From Jeotgalibaca ciconiae (GTDB lineage: Bacteria; Bacillota; Bacilli; Lactobacillales; Aerococcaceae): a stretch of 64,000 nt of DNA. The position numbers were made by a program, and so were the translations under genes. Within the stretch, counting starts at the first letter, position 1, and every line of letters begins with the position of its first letter. The notes under the pieces were generated by a model. It was not told the origin of the DNA. It was given only the letters and a program-made list of their open reading frames with translations, and did no database searches. This document shows, piece by piece, positions 56,257 to 64,000 of this stretch. The stretch is taken from NCBI RefSeq assembly GCF_003955755.1, contig NZ_CP034465.1, positions 868,001 to 932,000 on the forward strand. Reading direction: 5' to 3'.

Positions 56257-56261
56257 TTCCC

Positions 56262-57596
56262 TTACATTTCTTCCACGTGTTTTTCTTTATCTAATGACAT
56301 TTCAGGAACATCTTTTGGTGCATATTCTTCTTCATGAGGAAGAATCAGATTTAAGACAATTCCCGCAAGAGCACTCAAAGCTGTACCAGATAACGAGATA
56401 ACACCCATATCTAAAGATGCGCCGCCTAGCCCTAACACAAGCATCGAGCTAGCAATGATTAAGTTGCGTACTTTGCCAAAATCGACTTGTTCTTCAATCA
56501 ACACTTTTAATCCGTTGCTTGCAATAACTCCGTACAGCAAGATCGACATTCCGCCCAACACTGCATTTGGAATTGTCGAGATCAAGGCTGTAAATTTCCC
56601 TAAGAAACTCATCGCCATAGCGAGAATTGCTGCGTTACGAATGACAGCAACAGAGGCAATACGTGTCATTCCTACTACTCCCGTATTTTCTCCGTAGGTT
56701 GTGTTGGCAGGCCCGCCAATAAACGCTGAGACTGCAGTTGCTACCCCGTCGCCTATTAGCGTACGAGACAAACCTGGATTTTTTAAAAATTCGCGATTAC
56801 AAATTTTGCTTAATACAGTATGATCTCCAATATGCTCAGAAATGGTAACTAATGCTACTGGTACTAACGCCAACGCTTCTGGTCCAAAGTATAATTCATA
56901 AGAGTCAAAATAGGCTGTTTCAAAAGGCAGATAGAATTGGGGTATTTCAAACCACTTTGCTTCAATAACCGGTGTGATATCAACAATACCAATTACTGCA
57001 GCTACAATGTATCCTCCAACGATTCCACATAAAAAGGGAATAATTTTGAAAAATCCCTTTCCTTTTGTATTCACAAAGGCTGTAATCAAGAATGTTACCG
57101 TCGCAACAAAAACATTTCTTAAATCTCCTCCGGACACAAATCCCGCATTCGTTACAGCAGAACTTGCCAAGCCCAAGCCAATTACCATAATCATTGGTCC
57201 AATTACGATAGGGGGCAACAGCTTATCGATCCATTTTGTTCCTATTAATTTTACAAGAGTGGCTGCAATAACATAGATGAATCCGACTAAAATAACACCT
57301 GTTTGTGCTGCGCTAATGTCTCCGCCCATCTGTTCCATCGCAACACCCATCGCCGTAATATAAGCAAAAGACGAGCCTAGATAAACAGGAACCTTTGCTT
57401 TCGTCGCGATTTGATAGATTAGCGTCCCAATCCCGCTTGCAAATAAAGCAACCGAAACGGGCATTCCTAAAATCAACGGTACTAGAATGGTTGCACCAAA
57501 CATGGCAAAAACGTGCTGAAAACTTAATAAAATACCTTTTAAAAATGGTGGCTTTTCTTCTACATCCAACAATAATGGTCTTTGATTAATTGCCAT
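56262..57596 (-). CDS. pyrP: Uracil permease (NCS2 family)
   Basis: A 444-residue carrier with about 14 hydrophobic segments. VPVYLGSSFAYI, GPANTTYGENTGVV and similar motifs match uracil permeases of the UraA/PyrP type. The start is ATG 57596 behind AGGAGGAATATAGGT; the frame is open further up. A PyrR-type attenuator precedes it, which supports uracil over xanthine. Confidence 0.88.
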   Translation of the reverse strand: MAINQRPLLLDVEEKPPFLKGILLSFQHVFAMFGATILVPLILGMPVSVALFASGIGTLIYQIATKAKVPVYLGSSFAYITAMGVAMEQMGGDISAAQTGVILVGFIYVIAATLVKLIGTKWIDKLLPPIVIGPMIMVIGLGLASSAVTNAGFVSGGDLRNVFVATVTFLITAFVNTKGKGFFKIIPFLCGIVGGYIVAAVIGIVDITPVIEAKWFEIPQFYLPFETAYFDSYELYFGPEALALVPVALVTISEHIGDHTVLSKICNREFLKNPGLSRTLIGDGVATAVSAFIGGPANTTYGENTGVVGMTRIASVAVIRNAAILAMAMSFLGKFTALISTIPNAVLGGMSILLYGVIASNGLKVLIEEQVDFGKVRNLIIASSMLVLGLGGASLDMGVISLSGTALSALAGIVLNLILPHEEEYAPKDVPEMSLDKEKHVEEM

Positions 57597-57623
57597 ACCT
57601 ATATTCCTCCTAATTTTGGGCAT

Positions 57624-57721
57624 AAAAAATGCCTTTTTTGAATGAATTCGCAAAAGGGCCTATAGGTATCAAATATTAAATTTGTACCCTTCTTGATCTC
57701 TCTGGATCAGCTTAAAGGACT
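57624..57721 (-). promoter_or_regulatory. PyrR-dependent attenuator
   Basis: On the minus strand AGTCCTTTAAGCTGATCC, then AGAGAGATC, form the PyrR-binding anti-antiterminator (57721-57687). It is followed by a terminator GCCCTTTTG..CAAAAAAGGC with ATTTTTTATG (57659-57624). High UMP would let PyrR favour termination of pyrP. Confidence 0.85.
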
Positions 57722-57732
57722 TTGCTCCGATT

Positions 57733-57761
57733 AGTATAGCAGAATCTTTTTTTTAAAACAA
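57733..57761 (-). promoter_or_regulatory. Promoter of pyrP
   Basis: TTGTTT and TATACT with a 17-base spacer on the minus strand. Confidence 0.75.
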
Positions 57762-57839
57762 CAACTACATGAATTTTTTGTGTAGAAAGATTCAATGAAT
57801 TTTAATCAAATTTTCGCTAAACTATTATATTTTTTTCAA

Positions 57840-57984
57840 GATGTTTTCACATATATGAGTTAGTATGGAATCAAACCTAATATTTTCTGATTAACTGGAA
57901 ACGGAAGCTGCAACTTCCTCTTTTCATCCTAGTCATTTGTTAAAAATGAACGAAGAGCTCCTCCTCAATGAGCTCTTTTTGTTT
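57840..57984 (+). ncRNA. Candidate small RNA with terminator
   Basis: Upstream of the oadA promoter, a GGAAG / CTTCC mini-hairpin (about 57911-57926) is followed by an AGAGCTC / GAGCTCT stem and TTTTTGTTTTG (57949-57984). No gene ends here on the plus strand, so an independent short transcript or a leader is possible. A -10-like TATTATATT lies near 57822. Weak evidence; the hairpin could instead serve a minus-strand transcript. Confidence 0.3.
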
Positions 57985-58005
57985 TGTCTAATTTACTGAC
58001 ATCTG

Positions 58006-58034
58006 TTGCTTTTTGGTACTATCTTTTCTACAAT
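58006..58034 (+). promoter_or_regulatory. Promoter of the oad operon
   Basis: TTGCTT and TACAAT with a 17-base spacer. Confidence 0.75.
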
Positions 58035-58066
58035 AGAGTTATTAAAGTTTTAATCGTTCGTGTTTT

Positions 58067-58080
58067 TGTAAGCGCTTAAT
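58067..58080 (+). promoter_or_regulatory. Possible cre site before oadA
   Basis: TGTAAGCGCTTAAT matches the cre core AAGCGCTT but departs at the 3' end. It sits between promoter and start codon. Confidence 0.5.
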
Positions 58081-58103
58081 AATTGAGAAAGGAAGTGAAT
58101 AGA

Positions 58104-59507
58104 TTGTCTAGTAAACTAATCAATATCAACGAAACAGTCTTAAGAGATGCTCATCAAAGTTTGATGGCAACTCGAATGAGCACAGCCGACATGTTGCCGA
58201 TTATTGAAGTGATGAACCGAGCTGGCTATTATGCCTTAGAATGTTGGGGAGGCGCTACCTACGATGCTGCTATACGTTTTCTAGATGAAGATCCCTGGGA
58301 ACGGCTGCGGGAAATCCGAAAACGTGCACCCGATGCAAAACTTATGATGTTATTACGCGGGCAAAATTTAATTGGTTATCGTCATTATGCGGATGATATC
58401 GTCGATAAATTCATTGAAAAATCGGTCGAAAACGGTATTGATATTTTCCGTATTTTTGATGCTTTAAATGATCCACGAAATATCCAATCCTCTTTCGATG
58501 CTGTCAAAAAATATGGTGCACATGCTCAGTTGACAATTTGTTATACCATCAGTGACGTTCATACAATCGCCTACTATACAGATCTGGTAAAACAATTCGT
58601 AAATATGGGCGCTGATTCGATTTGCTTAAAAGATATGGCAGGCATCATTACTCCAAAAGTTGTCAGAGAACTGGTTACTGCTATTAAAAAAGTGACGGAT
58701 ATTCCTCTAAACATTCACACACATTCTACAAGCGGAATTGCTCAAATGACTTATTTAGCAGCTGTGGAAGCGGGCGTCGATATCATCGATTGTGCGATTT
58801 CACCTTTTTCTGAAGGAACAAGTCAACCTACCACAGAATCAATGGCTCTTGCTCTCGAAGAATTAGGATACAAAACCAATCTCAACATTGACCGACTGGA
58901 AGAAATTGCTGATTACTTCAAAGGTATTCGTAATAAATATTTGGATTCAGGCATCCTAGACCCTAAAATGCTTTTTTCAGATCCCAAAGCTCTTATATAC
59001 CAAGTTCCGGGTGGCATGCTCTCCAATCTCAACTCTCAATTAAAACAGGCCAAAGCAATTGACCGCTATGATGAAGTGCTTCAAGAAGTTCCTCGAGTAT
59101 GGAAGGATTTAGGTTTTCCGCCTCTTGTCACGCCCATGAGTCAGATGGTCGGAACGCAAGCTGTTTTTAATGTCTTAGCTGGCGAACGCTATCGTATGGT
59201 TCCTACCGAAGTAAAAGATTACCTCCATGGCAAATATGGAAAGACGCCTGTACCAGTCAAAGAGGATTTTCGTAAATCAATCATTGGTGATGATAAAGTC
59301 ATTACTCATCGCCCGGCTGATGATATCGCTCCTGAATTTGAAAAACTAAAAAAAGAATTAGGTGAATTAGCTAAAACGGATGAAGATGTTTTGACTTATG
59401 CGCTATTTCCTCAAGTAGGAAAAGCCTATTTGAAAAAGAAATATCATCCGGAAGAAGATGAGAATCACCCTATCAGAATTCAAGCTCGTTATCGGAGAGG
59501 AGGATAA
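58104..59507 (+). CDS. oadA: Oxaloacetate decarboxylase subunit alpha, carboxyltransferase only
   Basis: About 467 residues from TTG 58104 (AAAGGAAG upstream; the frame opens at TTG 58083). The carboxyltransferase core shows ETVLRDAHQS, CLKDMAG with the carbamylated-type Lys, and NIHTHSTSG metal ligands. The C-terminal biotin domain of larger OadA proteins is absent and is supplied by a separate gene. It transfers carboxylate from oxaloacetate to biotin. Confidence 0.92.
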   Translation: MSSKLININETVLRDAHQSLMATRMSTADMLPIIEVMNRAGYYALECWGGATYDAAIRFLDEDPWERLREIRKRAPDAKLMMLLRGQNLIGYRHYADDIVDKFIEKSVENGIDIFRIFDALNDPRNIQSSFDAVKKYGAHAQLTICYTISDVHTIAYYTDLVKQFVNMGADSICLKDMAGIITPKVVRELVTAIKKVTDIPLNIHTHSTSGIAQMTYLAAVEAGVDIIDCAISPFSEGTSQPTTESMALALEELGYKTNLNIDRLEEIADYFKGIRNKYLDSGILDPKMLFSDPKALIYQVPGGMLSNLNSQLKQAKAIDRYDEVLQEVPRVWKDLGFPPLVTPMSQMVGTQAVFNVLAGERYRMVPTEVKDYLHGKYGKTPVPVKEDFRKSIIGDDKVITHRPADDIAPEFEKLKKELGELAKTDEDVLTYALFPQVGKAYLKKKYHPEEDENHPIRIQARYRRGG

Positions 59508-59510
59508 AAA

Positions 59511-59798
59511 ATGTCTGACTCATTTGGTTTAATGGATGGCATCATTGTGACAGTAGTGGCAATGGCCGTTGTCTTTATTGTTCTCTCCTCACTATGGGGA
59601 CTTATGGAATTGGTTCGCAGACTAGTTGTATCATTTAGCAAGAGTAGCGTTTTAAACGCCGAACCAATAGAAACAGAAACAAAACTTGTTGCGGACCCCG
59701 AACGAGAAAAAATAGCAGTTCTCGCAGCTCTTACACTTGCTTACAACGACCACCCCACAAAGAAGTATGAAATTATTGAAGTAAATCGAGTTAAATAG
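59511..59798 (+). CDS. Oxaloacetate decarboxylase small membrane subunit (gamma/OadH type)
   Basis: A 95-residue protein with one N-terminal transmembrane helix (near 9-30) and a charged tail, in the position of the gamma/OadH subunit between alpha and the biotin carrier. It anchors the complex. RBS GAGAGGAGG. Confidence 0.75.
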   Translation: MSDSFGLMDGIIVTVVAMAVVFIVLSSLWGLMELVRRLVVSFSKSSVLNAEPIETETKLVADPEREKIAVLAALTLAYNDHPTKKYEIIEVNRVK

Positions 59799-59818
59799 CC
59801 ACAAGGAGAGTGATTCAC

Positions 59819-60175
59819 ATGAAAAATTATGAAATTGAAGTAGATGGACAAGTATATCACGTCAAAGTCCGCGAATTGCCGGATGACGCAGATATGTCTG
59901 CATCTGCAGGAACAGAAAAAGCGGTTGATGAAAATAAAACCACTTCCAAGTCACCTTCAGCTTCTGGAACCCAAATCAAATCTCCCATGTCGGGTAGTAT
60001 TCTACAAGTTCTCGTCAAGCCTGGACAATCCGTAAAAGCCGGAGACAATTTACTCATACTTGAAGCAATGAAAATGGAAAATGAAATCGTCGCACCTGAA
60101 GATGGAACCGTAAAAGAAGTGCTTGTCAAAGCAAACGACAACGTAGAATCTGATCAAATACTGCTAGTATTTTAG
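59819..60175 (+). CDS. oadD: Biotin carrier protein of oxaloacetate decarboxylase
   Basis: A 118-residue protein whose C-terminal half is a biotinyl domain with EAMKMEN (Lys 85). A Ser/Thr/Lys-rich linker precedes it. ATG 59819 follows GGAGAGTG; a GTG nine bases earlier is less likely. It moves CO2 between alpha and beta subunits. Confidence 0.9.
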   Translation: MKNYEIEVDGQVYHVKVRELPDDADMSASAGTEKAVDENKTTSKSPSASGTQIKSPMSGSILQVLVKPGQSVKAGDNLLILEAMKMENEIVAPEDGTVKEVLVKANDNVESDQILLVF

Positions 60176-60189
60176 AGAGGAGTGTTCTT

Positions 60190-61320
60190 ATGCTGAAAGC
60201 ATTAATCGACTTGTGGAATACTTCTGGCTTAGCAAACATGACGTACAAAGAAGTCACCATGATTGCCATTGCCTGTATCTTTTTATATTTAGCAATAAAG
60301 AAAGGCTATGAACCCTACTTACTAATCCCGATTGCTTTTGGTATTTTATTAGTAAATCTCCCTTTGACTGGATTAATGTATCCCCCAGAAAATGGAGAAC
60401 CTGGAGGACTTCTATATTATTTATTCCAAGGTACCGATTTAGGCATCTATCCTCCTCTTATCTTTTTATGTTTGGGAGCCTCAACGGATTTTGGCCCATT
60501 GCTAGCTAATCCAAAGACTCTCCTGTTGGGTGGTGCCGCCCAGTTTGGTATTTTTGCAGCTTTCTTTGGGGCTCTAGCGTTAAATATGACTCCTGAAGAA
60601 TCCTCTGCCCTCGGCATTATTGGGGGCGCGGACGGTCCTACCGCCATTTATTTAACAGCCAAATTAGCCAGCCACTTATTACCCACCATTGCCTTAGCTG
60701 CTTACTCTTATATGGCTTTAGTTCCGATTATTCAGCCCCCTATTATGCGACTATTAACGACCGAGGAAGAAAGAAAAACAGAAATGAAACAGCTTCGACA
60801 CGTAAGTAAGACAGAAAAGATTTTATTTCCTATTATTACCACCATTTTTATCAGTTTAATTGTTCCATCTGCTACTGCATTAATTGGTATGCTTATGTTA
60901 GGAAACTTGATTCGGGAAAGTGGACAAGTTCCAAAGCTAACGGAGACCTTACAAAATGCGATGATGTATATCATTACCATCATTCTGGGTATTACGGTTG
61001 GCGCAAAAGCAACAGGAGAACTTTTCTTATCCCTTACCACCTTAAAAATTGTTGCATTAGGATTATTTGCTTTTGCAATTGGAACAGCATCTGGAGTGCT
61101 GATGGGCAAGGTAATGTATAAACTTAGCGGCGGAAAAATCAACCCGCTCATTGGTGCTGCTGGCGTTTCAGCTGTTCCCATGGCTGCACGTGTTGTCCAA
61201 AAAGAAGGCATCAAATACAACCCATCTAATTATTTATTAATGCACGCAATGGGACCTAATGTAGCAGGTGTCATTGGATCTGCGGTCGCTGCTGGAGTGC
61301 TATTATCATTCTTTGGATAA
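60190..61320 (+). CDS. oadB: Oxaloacetate decarboxylase subunit beta (Na+ pump)
   Basis: A 376-residue membrane protein of about nine helices. GGADGPTAIY carries the conserved Asp of the Na+ channel and NLIRESG is the second conserved stretch. It decarboxylates carboxybiotin and exports Na+. Last of four genes (oadA, small subunit, oadD, oadB), each spaced by a few bases. Confidence 0.93.
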   Translation: MLKALIDLWNTSGLANMTYKEVTMIAIACIFLYLAIKKGYEPYLLIPIAFGILLVNLPLTGLMYPPENGEPGGLLYYLFQGTDLGIYPPLIFLCLGASTDFGPLLANPKTLLLGGAAQFGIFAAFFGALALNMTPEESSALGIIGGADGPTAIYLTAKLASHLLPTIALAAYSYMALVPIIQPPIMRLLTTEEERKTEMKQLRHVSKTEKILFPIITTIFISLIVPSATALIGMLMLGNLIRESGQVPKLTETLQNAMMYIITIILGITVGAKATGELFLSLTTLKIVALGLFAFAIGTASGVLMGKVMYKLSGGKINPLIGAAGVSAVPMAARVVQKEGIKYNPSNYLLMHAMGPNVAGVIGSAVAAGVLLSFFG

Positions 61321-61328
61321 AACAACAA

Positions 61329-61440
61329 GAGTGGAAAAAAGGCGTTTAGCCCCGAATCTTCTAACGGCTATAGCAACTGGAGCGAATAATACTCAGATGG
61401 TCTGCAACCATCTGAGTATTGTTTAGGTAGAAACAGAATC
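61329..61440 (+). repeat. Dispersed repeat family 2, copy 2
   Basis: Reads AGTGGAAAAAAGGCGTTTAG, then CCGAATC, CTGGAGCGAATA. A perfect 14-bp hairpin AATACTCAGATGGT / ACCATCTGAGTATT (61388-61420) stands where copy 1 has a different stem. It fills the convergent gap between oadB and the FNR-like gene and may double as a terminator. Confidence 0.75.
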
Positions 61441-61468
61441 CGAATCTTGACCACAAGCATTTTTTACC

Positions 61469-62176
61469 TTAAACAAGAAGAAGTGTATCAGCGTCCTTTA
61501 TAATAATACGTTTATTGGTAACTTGCTTAATCAAGTCGCGTTCTTCTAAAGAGCTTAGTTTTCTACTCAATGTTTCTGGTGTAGTTCCTAAATAAGAGGC
61601 TAAATCTTTTTTTGTCATCGGCAGAATCACTTCTTTTTCCCCTTCCTCTAGCAACTCTACTAAAAACATCGCTAAACGAGCTTCTACCTTTTCAGTAGCT
61701 ACAAGAGTAGTTTGCTTTTCAGATTGGTCCAAACGATTGGAAAATTCTTCCATAATTTTCAAGGAAATAGCTGGATATTTTGATAGTAATGATTGGAGGT
61801 CCTCCCTTGTCACCATACAGACGGTTGTGTCCTTCACCGCCTCTGCAAAAGAATCGTGATGTGAGGTACGAAAAACAGCTAATTCACCAGTAAAATCTCC
61901 AGGATTAAGAAAGCGCACGAGTTGTTCTTTTCCAGATTCAGTTAGATGAAAAATACGTACTAATCCTTTATTGATAATGTAGAGAGAGTCCGCAGTGTCA
62001 TCTGGTTGATAAATATATTCTCCTTTTTTGTACTTCTTTGATTTTGCAAGTTTAGCAATTTCGAACATTTGCTCATCCTCTAAATGATTAAAAATAGGGA
62101 CTAAGGAAACACATGTCGTATGCACATCGATTTCTTCATGATTATGGTGGTTACAAGAGATACATGATTTATTCAT
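61469..62176 (-). CDS. FNR-like Crp-family regulator with four cysteines
   Basis: A 235-residue Crp/Fnr protein. C5, C8 and C22 at the N-terminus plus C120, which lies in the same context as E. coli FNR C122, could hold a [4Fe-4S] cluster. The recognition helix has TPETLSRKL, the E..SR pattern that reads TTGAT half-sites. A matching site stands upstream at 62268. It would sense oxygen loss. RBS AAAGGAGC. Confidence 0.85.
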   Translation of the reverse strand: MNKSCISCNHHNHEEIDVHTTCVSLVPIFNHLEDEQMFEIAKLAKSKKYKKGEYIYQPDDTADSLYIINKGLVRIFHLTESGKEQLVRFLNPGDFTGELAVFRTSHHDSFAEAVKDTTVCMVTREDLQSLLSKYPAISLKIMEEFSNRLDQSEKQTTLVATEKVEARLAMFLVELLEEGEKEVILPMTKKDLASYLGTTPETLSRKLSSLEERDLIKQVTNKRIIIKDADTLLLV

Positions 62177-62267
62177 TTTTAATAAGCTCCTTTATTTTGA
62201 AAGTCCTTCTTTATTATATCGCAAATTACTTCATCTTCTATTTTACCAATAAGGGACATAAATTTAT

Positions 62268-62281
62268 TTGATATCCATCAA
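62268..62281. promoter_or_regulatory. FNR box
   Basis: TTGATATCCATCAA is a perfect TTGAT-N4-ATCAA palindrome in the divergent interval between the FNR-like gene and nnr. A TATAAT at 62286-62291 lies just to the right, so binding would block the nnr promoter or act on the fnr gene. Confidence 0.75.
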
Positions 62282-62323
62282 GTGTTATAATAGTTTTGAA
62301 GAAAATGGGGGACTGTATAAATA

Positions 62324-63865
62324 ATGAAAAAATTAGTAAATAGTAATCAGATGAAGAAAATTGACTCTTATTCTATTGAAACAATCGGAATCCCTTCCCT
62401 TGTTTTAATGGAAAATGCAGCTAATCAAGTAGTCACTACTATGCAAAAAAATATTACAAAAGAGGATATCATCCTTGTCATTTGTGGATCTGGAAATAAT
62501 GGCGGAGACGGTCTGGCAATTGCTCGTATCTTACTAAATCTAGGCTATCAAGTAGATGTCTTTTTTGCTGGAAAAGAAGCTTCAATGACAGAAGAAACGC
62601 ATAAACAGATGACGATAATTGAAAATTTAGATATGGTTATTTGGAACGCAATCGATGAAATCAATTTCGCCAACTATACGATCCTTGTTGATGCTTTAGT
62701 TGGCATTGGCCTGTCTGAAAAATTAACAGATGCTTATAAGCAAATTGTAGAGAAGATGAATCACCATGAGGGGTCTATTTATGCCGTGGATATGCCCACA
62801 GGTATTTCAGCAGATGACGGTAAAATTATGGGCATTGCTGTAAAAGCAGACTACACGATTACCTTTGGCCATCATAAAATAGGACAGGTTTTATTCCCCG
62901 GAAGTGATTATTGTGGGAAACTCATTGTATCGGATATTGGTTTTCCGCCCGTAGCGATGGATTCCATCCATTCTAAATATTATTCCTACGATAAAAAAGA
63001 TTTAGAGAAACTTCCTAAACGTAAGGCTTATTCAAATAAGGGGACATTCGGTAGAGTATTAGTGATTGCTGGATCTGAAAACATGAGCGGCGCAGCCTAT
63101 CTTTCCGCAAAGGCTGCATTCCGAACAGGTGCTGGTTTTGTTGAAATATTGACCACCGAATCAAATCGTAGTATTATTCAAACGCAAATACCTGAAGCAG
63201 TATTAACAACTTATAACCCTGAACAATTAAATGAAGAGAAAGAAAAAATAAAAAAATCAGTTCAGCAAGCTGATACGGTTGTGATTGGTCCCGGGATTGG
63301 TGTTTCAAAAGAAAGCCACCAATTATTAGACTTAGTCACTTTATATGTAGAACCTCCTGTTGTGTACGATGCAGATGCCATTAATTTAATTTCTGAATAT
63401 TACAACACTTTTCCGTTGTTAAGAAATAACACTTGCAGTCGATTGAATGAATTTTCAAATACACTTCCGCCTTACTCAATTATCACGCCTCATCTTAAAG
63501 AACTTGCCCGATTAATGGATAAAGATGTCAGGGAACTCCAAGACAACTTACTAGATACAGCTGATAGATGTGCAAATGATTCAAAATTAATCTATGCGAT
63601 AAAAGATGCTCGTACAATTGTTACTCATAAAGATGACCGCTACATCAATCATTCGGGAAACAGTGGCATGGCTACAGCTGGAACCGGTGATGTATTGACT
63701 GGAATTATCGCTGGGCTGTTAGCACAAGGACTAGAACCTTTTGAAGCTGCTAAAATGGCTGTCTATATCCATGGATTGGCCGGCGACTACGCAGCAAGTC
63801 AAAAAAACGAGTACAGTCTGATTGCGACAGATATTATTGAAGCTCTTGGAGAAGTGATGAAATAA
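62324..63865 (+). CDS. nnr: Bifunctional NAD(P)H-hydrate epimerase/dehydratase
   Basis: A 513-residue fusion. The N-terminal YjeF_N epimerase (about 1-215, with GSGNNGGDGL) and the C-terminal ADP-dependent dehydratase of the ribokinase type (GTGDVLTGIIAGL) repair damaged NADH and NADPH. Normal order and length. RBS GGGGGA. Followed by a family 1 repeat. Confidence 0.93.
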   Translation: MKKLVNSNQMKKIDSYSIETIGIPSLVLMENAANQVVTTMQKNITKEDIILVICGSGNNGGDGLAIARILLNLGYQVDVFFAGKEASMTEETHKQMTIIENLDMVIWNAIDEINFANYTILVDALVGIGLSEKLTDAYKQIVEKMNHHEGSIYAVDMPTGISADDGKIMGIAVKADYTITFGHHKIGQVLFPGSDYCGKLIVSDIGFPPVAMDSIHSKYYSYDKKDLEKLPKRKAYSNKGTFGRVLVIAGSENMSGAAYLSAKAAFRTGAGFVEILTTESNRSIIQTQIPEAVLTTYNPEQLNEEKEKIKKSVQQADTVVIGPGIGVSKESHQLLDLVTLYVEPPVVYDADAINLISEYYNTFPLLRNNTCSRLNEFSNTLPPYSIITPHLKELARLMDKDVRELQDNLLDTADRCANDSKLIYAIKDARTIVTHKDDRYINHSGNSGMATAGTGDVLTGIIAGLLAQGLEPFEAAKMAVYIHGLAGDYAASQKNEYSLIATDIIEALGEVMK

Positions 63866-63923
63866 ATTCTTTTTAATGGCGTTTATCTAACGAGCTCTAT
63901 ACTTATTATATGCTAATGGAGAA

Positions 63924-64000
63924 TAAGAAAAGCGGACAAGTCCGCCTTGGCCTATGAAAAAATAGGAAATTTGACCCTGAATTGTCAGGAGACTTCACGC
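63924..64000 (-). repeat. Dispersed intergenic repeat family 1, copy 3, partial
   Basis: The inverted right end of the family 1 unit, starting TAAGAAAAGCGGAC. The match to copies 1 and 2 continues to the GGGTCAAATTT block, then differs before the window edge. Confidence 0.85.

Overview
The window is low-GC DNA (high-30s percent by eye) with strong AGGAGG ribosome binding sites, TTG and GTG starts, an ArcR/FNR-type regulator, PyrR attenuation, an L-box lysine riboswitch, GlpO-type glycerophosphate oxidase and a four-gene enterococcal-style oxaloacetate decarboxylase. This fits a facultatively anaerobic member of the Lactobacillales, most likely Carnobacteriaceae or Enterococcaceae. The species cannot be named from sequence reading alone. 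No rRNA, tRNA, phage, IS or CRISPR was found.

Layout. (1) 1-13289: a purine/ureide catabolism region. It has an FdrA-YlbE (AllF-AllG) fused carbamoyltransferase subunit running off the left edge, two PucR-type regulators, a DAACS symporter with an MFS transporter, a polytopic transporter with an unusual cytosine-deaminase-like amidohydrolase, and ureidoglycolate dehydrogenase AllD. Three of the promoters share a conserved, similarly spaced sequence module. (2) 13320-18687: lipid kinase, Eis-like acetyltransferase, a PLD-helicase-DUF3427 protein and a NUDIX hydrolase, all leftward. (3) 19192-26195: a sucrose/fructo-oligosaccharide operon (CUT1 ABC importer without ATPase, GH32, ROK fructokinase) with a LacI regulator and paired operators. 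(4) 26420-32312: S9 peptidase, then glycerol kinase and glycerophosphate oxidase. (5) 32467-35331: lysA-dapA-dapB behind a lysine riboswitch. (6) 35627-37619 and 46458-50630: two blocks of an unsaturated-uronate/KDG pathway (kdgK, kduI, kduD, two IclR regulators, an unknown protein, a TauE transporter). They are tied together by a TTTCC-N5-GGAAA operator. (7) 37777-46351: nucleoid-associated protein, carboxyethylornithine synthase, heterodimeric ABC exporter, AraC regulator, DUF1576 membrane protein. (8) 50988-57596: acetate transporter, GTPase with TetR, Dps, YugP, deoxyribonucleotidase, copper-storage protein, uracil permease. (9) 58104-63865: Na+-pumping oxaloacetate decarboxylase, FNR-like regulator and the Nnr metabolite-repair enzyme.

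How the parts work together. Ureidoglycolate is oxidised by AllD to oxalurate, which the AllFG-type carbamoyltransferase can split to oxamate and carbamoyl phosphate. The third subunit and carbamate kinase would lie left of the window. KduI, KduD and KdgK carry unsaturated uronates to KDPG. GlpK/GlpO, the GH32 operon and the oxaloacetate decarboxylase feed central metabolism and bear possible cre sites.

The least explained structures are non-coding. Two intergenic arrays have alternately inverted arms with a ~52-bp period (18877-19026 and 28642-28785). Two dispersed repeat families lie at convergent gene ends: family 1 at 28476, 40129 and 63924, and family 2 at 39900 and 61329. The three-copy PucR-region promoter module is the clearest new regulatory element.
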